NCBI GenBank assembly: GCA_003135995.1
Contig: PNBM01000201.1
Location: 1-10,917, forward strand
Length of the DNA stretch: 10,917 bases
Reading direction: 5' to 3'
From: Ignavibacteriota bacterium
Lineage (GTDB): Bacteria > Bacteroidota > Ignavibacteria > Tepidaquicellales > Tepidaquicellaceae
Part shown: positions 1 to 7,358 of the stretch, in pieces
Numbering within the stretch: the stretch's first letter is position 1
Layout: each line of letters begins with the position of its first letter
Position numbers and translations under genes: made by a program
The notes under the pieces: generated by a model
Seen by the model: only the letters and a program-made list of their open reading frames with translations
The model's database searches: none
Told to the model about the DNA's origin: nothing

Positions 1-959
1 AAAATTTTATTCATGTGAAGATTCAGAAGCCTGGAACCTGCAACAAGTGCTGCGACTTTTTCTTCTTCGACAACTTTCCAGTTAATATATTCTTCGATGT
101 CGGGATGGTCTAAATCAAGTGTCACCATTTTCGCAGCTCTTCGTGTTGTGCCGCCTGATTTTATTGCACCTGCACTTCTGTCACCAATTCTTAAGAAAGA
201 CATAAGACCGGAAGATTTTCCGCCTCCGCTTAATGACTCACCCGAACCTCTGATTCCCGAAAAATTAGAACCTGTTCCCGAACCATATTTAAAAAGTCTT
301 GCTTCTCTTACCCACAAATCCATTATGCCGCCTTCGTTTACAAGGTCATCCGTAACGGACTGAATGAAACAAGCGTGAGGCTGGCAATGTGTATACGCAT
401 CTTCGGAAGCAGTGAGTGCACCTGTGTCAGGGTCAACATAATAATGTCCCTGCGAAGGACCTTTAATGCCGTAAGCCCAATGCAGACCTGTGTTGAACCA
501 TTGCGGTGAATTCGGAGCGGCGAACTGTCCTGCGAGCATAAAATACAATTCGTAATAAAAATTCAGAGCATCTTCTTCTGTGTCAAAATATTTATACTTC
601 CATCCCCAGTAAGTCCAGCAGCCGGCAAGGCGATGAAATACCTGCCGCGAATCATTTTCATAAGTAAAGTTGTCCGGGTTGTTTATATCTGCCGAGGAAG
701 TGTCAAATTCGGATTTGGCTAACCATTCAGGAATATTTTCTTCATTTACCTTTTTCAGAAATTTCGGAATTCCTGCTTTCCTGAAATATTTTTGTGCAAT
801 AATATCTGTTGCAACCTGCGACCAATTTTTCGGAACTATTACATCGTTCATTTCAAAAACTGTTGAACCATCGGGATTTCGAATAACAGACGTACGTTTC
901 TCATATTCAATTTTATTAATATCTTCCTTCTTCTCTATAAATACTTTGTCAATTTTCAT
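1..959 (-). CDS. nrdJ: Class II (adenosylcobalamin-dependent) ribonucleotide reductase, N-terminal part, cut by the window edge
   Basis: This enzyme reduces ribonucleotides to deoxyribonucleotides in the cytoplasm, using a radical made from adenosylcobalamin, so it needs neither oxygen nor a separate small subunit. The minus-strand frame is open from an ATG at 959 to the window edge (319 codons and 2 bases). An in-frame TGA two codons upstream makes this the first possible ATG. Seen in the translation: NSPQWFNTGLHWAYG near residue 160, CQPHACFIQSVTDDL with Cys192 and Cys197, then GSGTGSNFSGIRGSGE, SGGGKSSGLMSFLRIGDR and GGTTRRAAKMV. These are characteristic of the NrdJ family; Cys197 sits where the first cysteine of the active-site redox pair normally lies (by family analogy). 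The glycyl/thiyl-radical barrel and C-terminal cysteines lie outside the window. The gene is divergent from the YfhO-family gene. No Shine-Dalgarno is visible. Identification is confident; only completeness is unknown. Confidence 0.93.
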   Translation of the reverse strand, partial: MKIDKVFIEKKEDINKIEYEKRTSVIRNPDGSTVFEMNDVIVPKNWSQVATDIIAQKYFRKAGIPKFLKKVNEENIPEWLAKSEFDTSSADINNPDNFTYENDSRQVFHRLAGCWTYWGWKYKYFDTEEDALNFYYELYFMLAGQFAAPNSPQWFNTGLHWAYGIKGPSQGHYYVDPDTGALTASEDAYTHCQPHACFIQSVTDDLVNEGGIMDLWVREARLFKYGSGTGSNFSGIRGSGESLSGGGKSSGLMSFLRIGDRSAGAIKSGGTTRRAAKMVTLDLDHPDIEEYINWKVVEEEKVAALVAGSRLLNLHMNKI

Positions 960-1285
960 TATTCATATTTAAAAATTTGGTTCCGAAAAAACTCTTTTAA
1001 ACTTTTGTTACGATAAACAGCAGTGTGAAATGATAACAGTTAAAATTACTACAACTAAATTTTAAAAGCAAACTTATTTTTAAATTTTTTTTAAATTTTT
1101 TACTTGATTTTTTAAAATAAATTACGCATCAAACCACCATATTAAGACACATTATTTTTTTTCATGAAAAAGCATTACAATTTTTGCAGGCTTTAGTTCT
1201 TTATTTTGTATTTTTTAGAGATAATAAAAACATTATTTTACTATCTTAGACTTTTTTATTAACTATTTTGAATTATATAAACTAA
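960..1285. other. Divergent AT-rich intergenic region between nrdJ and the YfhO-family gene
   Basis: This 326 bp gap must hold the promoters of both divergent genes. It is extremely AT-rich with long A and T runs, for example around 1070-1130 and 1150-1165. I searched it by eye for a cobalamin riboswitch, for the NrdR-box palindrome often found before ribonucleotide reductase genes, and for a Bacteroidota-type TAnnTTTG -7 element, and found no convincing match. The only ATG-started plus-strand stretch I noticed, near 1163, encodes about ten residues and is not credible as a gene. I therefore assign promoter function only by position. Confidence 0.4.
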
Positions 1286-3865
1286 ATGGCAAAGACTAAA
1301 GTTCCGCAAACAAAGCAAACACCCAGAAACCTGCAAAAACAGGCTGCAAAAGGCTCCCGGTTTGATTATTTAAATAATGACATTCCGAAAACAAGGTATA
1401 TTTTCATCGGAATAATAGTTCTGGCATTGCTTATATTTTTCAGGCAGGGAATATTCGGAGGAAAAATTTTCGCATCGGCGGATAACCTTTCCCCTCTTAG
1501 TTTCAAGACGTTTCTTGATGACGCAAAAGCACAGGGAATATACCCGCTCTGGATCCCATATATATTTATGGGAATGCCTTCACTGGCTTCCCTAACAGCG
1601 GCGTTGCCCTCGGCTTATAATTTTTTCTCTTATATCTGGGACGAAATATTTTCCGCTTTCTCGGGTGGGAATTTATTTGTCCTCACTTTGCCGTATTATT
1701 TTATTTTTGCAATATCCCTTTTCTTTTATGCAAGGTATAAATTTAAAAACCTGTTCATTGCTTTGTACTGTGCCCTGATGGGAGTATTTGCAACGGGAAT
1801 AATTCAACTTATAATCGTCGGCCATCATACAAAAATGATGACGTTTGCATTCTTTCCGTTAATCATGCTTTTTCTCGATAAATTAATTGATTCGGAGGAT
1901 GAAAATAATTTCAGGGTAGTAATGGACTTTGGATTGCTGACATTAATTGTTTTTCTCCAGTTACATTTTCATCATATACAGATGTTGTTTTATTCATATA
2001 TGATGATAGGGATGTATACACTGTATACCCTCATATACAGATTAATAAAAAAACAGCAGATTGGAAAAATTATACGTGCGGTAGCATTATTAATTGTTGC
2101 GGTTATTTTTTCAGTTTCTATGGATGCCGAAATAATATTATCCGTAAAAGAATACAATAAATATTCAATGCGCGGAGAGTCAAGCGTGGTAACTAAATCA
2201 GACCCATCTAAAGAACAGGATAAGCCATTGAGCTATGATTATGCTACAAACTGGTCTTTCAGTCCGGGAGAGGTTTTAACATTTATAATTCCGCATTACT
2301 ATGGATTTGGAAATGTTGAAATTGAAAACGGGCAAAGAACAAATTTATACTGGGGTCAAATGCCTTTTACTGATTCACCTGTTTATTTCGGCGCCATTAC
2401 ATTCTTGCTGGGGCTTGTAGGCATATTTCTGAATTTCAGGAAAAATAATTTTGTCCAGGCATTAACTGTAATAATGGTTTTCTTTCTCTTCCTTTCATTT
2501 GGCAGAACTTTTCCTGTAATTTACAATATATTTTTCGACCACGTGCCCTATTTCAGCAGTTTCAGGGCACCTGTTATGATTCTTTATTATTTTGATATAA
2601 TAGTTTTGATTCTTGCAGGCTTTGGATTAAAAGATATAATTGAAATGATAAAAACCGAAGCCGGGCAGCAGAAATTAATAAAACTTTCTTATGTCTTATT
2701 TGCTGTCGGCGGTCTATTGCTTTTAATTTCTTTAATTGGTTTTGAAAATTCTTACACTTCTGATGTTTCAAGCAGTCCGTTGATGGATAAATTAAGATCA
2801 CAGGGAGCAAATGCACAGCAAATCAGTAATTATATAAAACAGGTCGCATCTTATGCTTACAAAAATGTTATAAGCGATTTAATGTTACATGCATTCCTTA
2901 TTCTGATAGTAACAACTTTAATATTCTTCTATGCGAAAAAGAAAATTTCATTATCATTTTTTATGATTGGAGTTATCATAATAGCTTTATTCGATATTTT
3001 AAATATAAGCACAAAGACACTTCACTGGGATGAAAAATCACAAAAAGATTCTTATGTCGCCGAAACCGATTATTCAAAATGGCTTTTAAACAAAGAACCC
3101 GATACATATTTATATCGCGTTGCGGAATATAATAAAGGAGCTCTTGTAACCTCGAATAACCTTGCCTATTACCGCTTCCACAGTTTCAACGGTTACCAGG
3201 GTGCGAAATTAAGAATATACCAGGATGCGGTTGATGTTGCGGGAGGTGAAAATCCTTTCCTGCTCGGCCTTGCAAATGTGAAATATATTATTTCCGATGC
3301 ACCGATAAAAGATACCGTTTCTTATAAAGAAGTTTACAAAGCATCTAATATAATTTATCAGAATAAATTTGCTATGCCCCGTGCATTTTTTGTTGATGAA
3401 TATAAAGTTGAGACAGGACTTAATATTCTGAATAATATTAAGGATGCAAAATTTAATCCGTTTAAAACAGCATATCTCGAAAAAGAAATTGATAAAAAAA
3501 TTGATATGCACGATTCGACTGCTTATGCAAGAATTGTAAACTTTAATATTCACAATATAGAATATGAAGTGTATGCAAGCGGAAATAATCTGCTCGTACT
3601 CGATGAAATATATTATCCTGCGGGCTGGAAAGCCTATGTGGACGGCAATGAGACGGAAATACATAAAACGGATTATTTACTGAGGTCAATAGTTGTTCCC
3701 GCAGGAAAACACAAAGTTGAAATGATATTTCATCCTGACTCCTTTTACACAGGACGAACAATCAGTTTGATATCGTGTTCGTTTTTATTAGTAATATTAA
3801 TAGCCGGAACCGGCGGCTATTATATGAAGAAAAAGAAGAAAGAGATAGATACAACAAACAAATAA
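1286..3865 (+). CDS. YfhO-family polytopic membrane protein (putative GT-C type glycosyltransferase)
   Basis: The 859-residue product is a large multi-pass inner-membrane protein. A basic, Gln-rich cytoplasmic N-terminus (residues 1-37) precedes a first membrane helix at about 38-53. Family-like motifs follow: YPLWIPYIFMGMPSLA (86-101), VGHHTKMM (178-185), NKYSMRGESS (291-300), WSFSPGEVLTFIIPHYYG (323-340) and YWGQMPFTDSPVYFG (355-369). Several further helices follow, then a large extracytoplasmic domain. The C-terminal part contains YYPAGWKAYVDGNE, as is usual for YfhO proteins, then a last helix near 826-845 and a Lys-rich tail. In Bacillus, YfhO is linked to glycosylation of cell-surface polymers; a role in surface-polymer or lipid-linked sugar modification here is inference. 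The ATG has no Shine-Dalgarno; the leader reads TATAAACTAA directly before it. Only 14 bp separate it from the biotin carboxylase gene, so co-transcription is likely. The substrate is unknown. Confidence 0.85.
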   Translation: MAKTKVPQTKQTPRNLQKQAAKGSRFDYLNNDIPKTRYIFIGIIVLALLIFFRQGIFGGKIFASADNLSPLSFKTFLDDAKAQGIYPLWIPYIFMGMPSLASLTAALPSAYNFFSYIWDEIFSAFSGGNLFVLTLPYYFIFAISLFFYARYKFKNLFIALYCALMGVFATGIIQLIIVGHHTKMMTFAFFPLIMLFLDKLIDSEDENNFRVVMDFGLLTLIVFLQLHFHHIQMLFYSYMMIGMYTLYTLIYRLIKKQQIGKIIRAVALLIVAVIFSVSMDAEIILSVKEYNKYSMRGESSVVTKSDPSKEQDKPLSYDYATNWSFSPGEVLTFIIPHYYGFGNVEIENGQRTNLYWGQMPFTDSPVYFGAITFLLGLVGIFLNFRKNNFVQALTVIMVFFLFLSFGRTFPVIYNIFFDHVPYFSSFRAPVMILYYFDIIVLILAGFGLKDIIEMIKTEAGQQKLIKLSYVLFAVGGLLLLISLIGFENSYTSDVSSSPLMDKLRSQGANAQQISNYIKQVASYAYKNVISDLMLHAFLILIVTTLIFFYAKKKISLSFFMIGVIIIALFDILNISTKTLHWDEKSQKDSYVAETDYSKWLLNKEPDTYLYRVAEYNKGALVTSNNLAYYRFHSFNGYQGAKLRIYQDAVDVAGGENPFLLGLANVKYIISDAPIKDTVSYKEVYKASNIIYQNKFAMPRAFFVDEYKVETGLNILNNIKDAKFNPFKTAYLEKEIDKKIDMHDSTAYARIVNFNIHNIEYEVYASGNNLLVLDEIYYPAGWKAYVDGNETEIHKTDYLLRSIVVPAGKHKVEMIFHPDSFYTGRTISLISCSFLLVILIAGTGGYYMKKKKKEIDTTNK

Positions 3866-3879
3866 TTAAAAATCTGTAG

Positions 3880-5391
3880 ATGATAAAGAAAATCTTAATC
3901 GCAAACAGGGGAGAAATTGCCGTCAGGATAATCACTTCGGCAAAAGAGCTCGGAATTAAGACCGTTGCCGTATATTCCGATTTCGATAAATATTCTTTAT
4001 ATACAAAACTTGCCGATGAAGCATATTATATAGGAGAATCTCCTGCATCGAAAAGTTATTTAATGGCAGAGAAAATAATTGACACAGCAAAAAAATCGGG
4101 TGCCGATGCAATACACCCGGGATATGGTTTTTTATCCGAAAGAGGTTATTTTGCAAAAATGTGTCTCGATGAAAATATAAAATTCATCGGACCATCCCAT
4201 ACGGCGATAGATAATCTCGGGAGCAAAACAAGAGCAAAGGAGCTTGCTATTAAAAACAAAGTTCCTGTTGTTGCCGGTACAGAAAAAGCCGTATCAGATA
4301 TTGCTGAAGCAAAGAGCATAGCAGCGAACATAGGATATCCTGTTATGATTAAAGCTTCAGCGGGAGGCGGTGGAAAGGGTATGAGAGTTGTCAAAGCCGA
4401 AAGTGAACTTGAAAGTTCTTTACGGCTCGCGCAAAACGAAGCCAGGTCTGCATTCGGGGATGACAGTGTTTTCATCGAGAAATATGTCGATTCGCCAAGG
4501 CATATTGAATTTCAGATACTTGTAGATGAATATGGAAATGCAGTGCATCTTGGTGAAAGGGAATGCTCGATGCAAAGAAGGCATCAGAAAATAATCGAAG
4601 AAACTCCTTCCGTAATTATGGATGAAAAGTTAAGGCATGAGATGGGTGAATGTGCAAAAACAATTGCTCTTGCTTCGGGTTATTCAAATGCGGGAACGGT
4701 TGAGTTTATGGTTGAGGAAAATAAAAATTTTTATTTTCTCGAAGTGAATACGAGGCTTCAGGTGGAACATCCTATAACAGAAATGCGGACAGGACTTGAC
4801 CTCGTAGCGGAACAAATTAAAATTGCATCGGGAGAAAAATTACGCTTCAAACAGGACGACATAGAATTCAAAGGCGCGGCAATCGAATGCAGGATTTGTG
4901 CTGAAGACCCCGATAATAATTTTCTGCCGTCTACAGGAAAACTTGAATATATATTCAGAACTTCCGGAAACGGTATGCGGGAAGATACGGGCATCGAGCA
5001 GGGTAATGAGATTTCAATTTATTATGATTCTATGATTTCAAAATTAATTTCATACGGGGAAAATCGTGAAATTGCAATTTACAAAATGAAACGGGCACTT
5101 AGAGATTATAAAGTTCGCGGAGTTAAAACGAACATAAATTTCCTTTTGAATCTGCTTGGGTCAAAAGCGTTTATGGAAGGAAAATATAATACACAGTATG
5201 TAGAAAAATATTTTCTTCCCGAACTGATAAATAAAAAGATGGAAATTGATGATGAAACATTAGTTACTCTGTCTCTTGCATCTATATTATTTAAAGAAAA
5301 GCAGGAATCTAAAACAGCTACAAAACAAGCATTAAAAACATCGGTAAAATCAAACGGCTGGTCTTCACAAAGAAAGGCGGGTTACAGATGA
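3880..5391 (+). CDS. accC: Biotin carboxylase subunit of an acyl-CoA (acetyl- or propionyl-CoA) carboxylase
   Basis: This subunit carboxylates biotin on its carrier protein using ATP and bicarbonate, the first half-reaction of acetyl- or propionyl-CoA carboxylase. All family landmarks are present: IANRGEIAVRI (7-17), HPGYGFLSE (79-87), Lys116, Lys158 followed by the glycine-rich ATP-grasp loop AGGGGKGM (161-168), His208, ECSMQRRHQK (228-237), Glu275, FLEVNTRLQVEHP (286-298) with Glu288, Asn290, Arg292 and Glu296, and Arg338. Several match E. coli AccC numbering, so the enzyme should be active. At 503 residues it is about 50 longer than a typical AccC. The extra tail after about residue 450 resembles the start of the linker domain of single-chain propionyl-CoA carboxylase alpha, and the RGVKTNINFL segment also leans towards acyl-CoA carboxylases. 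The stop overlaps the next start (ATGA). Biotin carboxylase identity is near certain; the acyl-CoA substrate is not settled. Confidence 0.95.
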   Translation: MIKKILIANRGEIAVRIITSAKELGIKTVAVYSDFDKYSLYTKLADEAYYIGESPASKSYLMAEKIIDTAKKSGADAIHPGYGFLSERGYFAKMCLDENIKFIGPSHTAIDNLGSKTRAKELAIKNKVPVVAGTEKAVSDIAEAKSIAANIGYPVMIKASAGGGGKGMRVVKAESELESSLRLAQNEARSAFGDDSVFIEKYVDSPRHIEFQILVDEYGNAVHLGERECSMQRRHQKIIEETPSVIMDEKLRHEMGECAKTIALASGYSNAGTVEFMVEENKNFYFLEVNTRLQVEHPITEMRTGLDLVAEQIKIASGEKLRFKQDDIEFKGAAIECRICAEDPDNNFLPSTGKLEYIFRTSGNGMREDTGIEQGNEISIYYDSMISKLISYGENREIAIYKMKRALRDYKVRGVKTNINFLLNLLGSKAFMEGKYNTQYVEKYFLPELINKKMEIDDETLVTLSLASILFKEKQESKTATKQALKTSVKSNGWSSQRKAGYR

Positions 5392-5921
5392 AAAAATATT
5401 CTGTTGATATAAACAACAAAGTCAAAGAAGGCGAATTCATATTGAACGAAAATAATACATTTGTTTATAATGGAGTCGTAAATAATTTTGACTACAAATA
5501 TGTCTCGGATAATATACTTTTATTAAGGATAAATAATAAGAACTTTATGATAAAAGTAGAACCCGATAATGATTCCGAGGTATCAAATACTTTGTTCGAT
5601 GTTGAATTATCGGGAAACTCTTATAAAGTTTCGTCCAAAAGCGAACTCGATAAACTTATTGAAACGTTTTCGAAAAACAGGAGCGGCAGTAAAATTAAAA
5701 ACGATATTTTATCACCAATGCCCGGAGGGATTGTTAAGATTAACGTTAAAGAAGGACAATCTGTCAGGAAAGGTGAAGTATTGCTCGTGCTCGAAGCGAT
5801 GAAAATGGAAAATGAGATAAAAGCTTTGGCGGATTGTAAAATACAAAAAATAATGGTTGAAGAAAAAAAATCCGTTGAAAAGGGACAGCTGCTGATGAAG
5901 CTCGAACCGATTATCAATTAA
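5388..5921 (+). CDS. Biotin carboxyl carrier protein with an N-terminal linker domain
   Basis: This 177-residue protein carries the covalent biotin that moves the carboxyl group from the biotin carboxylase to a carboxyltransferase. The C-terminal 70 or so residues form a biotinyl domain: ILSPMPGGIVKINVKEGQ (107-124) and EAMKMENE (136-143), with Lys139 as the biotinylation site. The first 100 residues are a charged, beta-rich segment with no classic AccB features such as a long Pro/Ala linker. Its place, between biotin carboxylase and carrier, matches the BT linker domain of single-chain propionyl-CoA carboxylase alpha. The ATGA overlap (5388-5391) with the carboxylase gene implies translational coupling and roughly equal synthesis. 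An AAAGG run sits about 10 bases upstream of the ATG. No carboxyltransferase gene lies in the window, so that partner must be encoded elsewhere. The carrier role is certain; the linker-domain assignment is inference. Confidence 0.93.
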   Translation: MKKYSVDINNKVKEGEFILNENNTFVYNGVVNNFDYKYVSDNILLLRINNKNFMIKVEPDNDSEVSNTLFDVELSGNSYKVSSKSELDKLIETFSKNRSGSKIKNDILSPMPGGIVKINVKEGQSVRKGEVLLVLEAMKMENEIKALADCKIQKIMVEEKKSVEKGQLLMKLEPIIN

Positions 5922-5944
5922 AAATTAAAAATTAAGAATTAAGA
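5917..5944. repeat. Four tandem 7-bp units (ATTAAAA x2, ATTAAGA x2)
   Basis: The units are ATTAAAA at 5917 and 5924, then ATTAAGA at 5931 and 5938. The array starts inside the last codons of the biotin carrier gene and covers its TAA stop (5919-5921). It is seen directly in the sequence. Its low complexity and exact 7-bp period suggest replication slippage; no function is evident. Confidence 0.85.
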
Positions 5945-5950
5945 ACGACT

Positions 5951-6009
5951 TATTTGTAATTAAAAATTATAAAATTAAATATTTTTATAAGATTACGTCT
6001 ATTTGTAAT
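5951..6009. repeat. Pair of direct 10-bp repeats TATTTGTAAT
   Basis: TATTTGTAAT occurs at 5951-5960 and again at 6000-6009, 49 bp apart, in the spacer before the PrsW-family gene. The copies could be promoter elements or binding sites for that gene, but the AT-rich context makes chance repetition quite possible. Confidence 0.35.
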
Positions 6010-6014
6010 ATATT

Positions 6015-6059
6015 CTTGATAAACTTGATAAACTTGACGAACTTGACAAACTTTATAAA
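6015..6059. repeat. Five tandem 9-bp units (CTTGAYAAA-like) directly before the PrsW start codon
   Basis: The units read CTTGATAAA (6015), CTTGATAAA (6024), CTTGACGAA (6033), CTTGACAAA (6042) and CTTTATAAA (6051). A degenerate CTAAA follows immediately before the ATG at 6065. The array therefore fills the translation leader of the protease gene. Unit junctions read TAAACTTG, one base from the Bacteroidota -7 consensus TAnnTTTG, so the array might repeat a promoter-like element; that is inference. In one plus frame it would read as a three-residue Leu-Asp-Lys repeat, but that frame does not join the gene. Confidence 0.9.
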
Positions 6060-6064
6060 CTAAA

Positions 6065-7075
6065 ATGTCTTTAATACTCGCAGTTGCATCATTATTTGCC
6101 GCGTTTATTCCGATGTTTTCATATTTGCTCATAATATGGTGGCTTGACAGGAATGAAAGAGAACCATTCTGGATGCTGTTATTAAATTTCTTTTGGGGAG
6201 CAACGGGTGCGATTATTCTGGGCATTATCGGAAGTTTGATATTTCAGATACCTATATCGGTTGTTATTCAATCCATATCAGACGGTGATGCGTCCGAGCT
6301 TATAGACCTTTCCGGGGCAATTATTACGGCACCATTTGTCGAGGAATTTACTAAAGGAATTTTTCTCGTAATAATGGCATTGCAGAAAAATTTTGACGGT
6401 GTTGTGGATGGTGTTGTTTACGGCGGTGCAATAGGTTTAGGGTTTGGAATGACAGAAAATTTTTTATATTTCCTTACTTACGGAAAAACTCCTGCTGACT
6501 GGATTATGCTCGTAATAATCAGAACATTATTTTCCGCGGTGATGCACTGCATGTCGCAGGCAACGTTCGGAGCATTTATCGGTTTCGCAAAATTTAAACC
6601 GCTTTTTATTAAATTCATTTTTATTCCTGTCGGGTTTTTATCCGCAGTCTTTTTGCACTTCGCATGGAATCTCACGGTCAGTTTTCAAAACACATCATTA
6701 CTCGGTATGTTATTCCTCGTACTTTACTCCTTTGCTATCTTTGCAATATTCCAGGTATCACTCTTTATGGAAAGTAAAACTATTATGAAAGAATTAAAAG
6801 AGGAATCCAATTTAGGACTAATTCCTTCTGAACATTTGAATTATATTCCTTACGCAACGAGAAGATTCAGGTACGGCTGGTGCCCGATTGGAGTCAATCA
6901 GAAAAATTACGTTCAGACCGCAATTAAACTGGCATTAAGAAAATACCAATCTAAAAATACACGGGGTTCCACTCAAATTGCTTATCAAAGGGACGTCGAA
7001 CTTTTAAGATACAATATTCAGATGATGTTTTATAATGCGACTATTCAATATAACGCTAATCAGGGCAGAGTTTAG
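6065..7075 (+). CDS. PrsW-family intramembrane metalloprotease
   Basis: The 336-residue product is a multi-pass membrane protein of the PrsW family. In Bacillus, PrsW starts the cleavage of the anti-sigma factor RsiW. Motifs seen: FVEEFTKG (91-98) with the Glu93-Glu94 pair, a glycine-rich helix ending in GFGMTENFLYF (126-136) with Glu131, RTLFSAVMHCMSQATFGA (153-170) with His161, and FLHFAWN (196-202) with His198. These Glu and His residues are the likely metal ligands and catalytic acid. A first helix covers about 4-27, followed by WWLDRNEREP, a common loop in this family. After the last helix (about 212-235) comes a soluble tail of roughly 100 residues containing YATRRFRYGWCPIG; I do not recognise it. 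No anti-sigma factor or sigma factor gene is nearby, so the substrate is unknown. The start is the ATG directly after the 9-bp repeat array, without a Shine-Dalgarno. The family call is strong; regulated proteolysis is inferred. Confidence 0.9.
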   Translation: MSLILAVASLFAAFIPMFSYLLIIWWLDRNEREPFWMLLLNFFWGATGAIILGIIGSLIFQIPISVVIQSISDGDASELIDLSGAIITAPFVEEFTKGIFLVIMALQKNFDGVVDGVVYGGAIGLGFGMTENFLYFLTYGKTPADWIMLVIIRTLFSAVMHCMSQATFGAFIGFAKFKPLFIKFIFIPVGFLSAVFLHFAWNLTVSFQNTSLLGMLFLVLYSFAIFAIFQVSLFMESKTIMKELKEESNLGLIPSEHLNYIPYATRRFRYGWCPIGVNQKNYVQTAIKLALRKYQSKNTRGSTQIAYQRDVELLRYNIQMMFYNATIQYNANQGRV

Positions 7076-7358
7076 CTTGCAGAATATATTGTTTCTCCCT
7101 CTTTGTTGAGACCTTGGTTATGAAAAATAATCTCTTTTGATGTAAAAAATTTTAATCTTTTTCCCAATCCTTGATTTGGAAAAATAACCTAACGATGTAT
7201 AATCTTCTCTTCTTTTTTATCCTTGACTGAGAAAGTACAGAGTATAAAAACCTTTGTATTCAGTTATATACAGATTATATAATTTCAATTCAATATTGTA
7301 TTATAATATATATTGTAATTTGAGAATTAAATACACAAATTATAAAAAACCTTATCTT
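7076..7358. other. Intergenic region before the secreted beta-propeller gene
   Basis: This 283 bp stretch holds the weak hairpin above in its first part. Its last 100 bases are very AT-rich, with many TATATA/TATAAT-like strings (about 7264-7325), which would suit a promoter but cannot be resolved by eye. A TTG at 7254 is in frame with the downstream gene, but residues encoded from there are Tyr/Asn-rich and do not look like a signal sequence, so I treat 7254-7358 as non-coding. Confidence 0.4.
7108..7138 (+). terminator. Weak candidate hairpin after the PrsW-family gene
   Basis: GAGA (7108-7111) can pair with TCTC (7131-7134), and TTAT (7118-7121) with ATAA (7127-7130), leaving a six-base bulge CCTTGG and a GAAAA loop. 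TTTT follows. The helix is short and interrupted, so this is only a possible intrinsic terminator 33 bp after the stop. Confidence 0.25.

Noticed and set aside
97..972. Two plus-strand open frames (97-363 and 670-972)
   Set aside because: They lie opposite the nrdJ frame, which shows strong family motifs; these are antisense shadows.
960..1285. Possible cobalamin riboswitch or NrdR box before nrdJ
   Set aside because: The region is A/T homopolymer-rich, with no conserved riboswitch core and no convincing palindrome.
2574..3761. Minus-strand frames, including one of 151 residues rich in Phe and Ile
   Set aside because: They are antisense to the YfhO-family gene and have low-complexity composition without recognisable motifs.
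3956..4994. Minus-strand frames opposite the biotin carboxylase gene
   Set aside because: The plus frame has complete catalytic motifs; the antisense frames show none.
6015..6059. 9-bp repeat array considered as a CRISPR or as a coding Leu-Asp-Lys repeat
   Set aside because: There are no spacers, and the Leu-Asp-Lys frame is neither started nor in register with the downstream gene.
5950..6225. Minus-strand frame with a QVYQV-like repeat
   Set aside because: The apparent peptide repeat is just the 9-bp DNA tandem repeat read on the other strand, and the frame overlaps the PrsW start.
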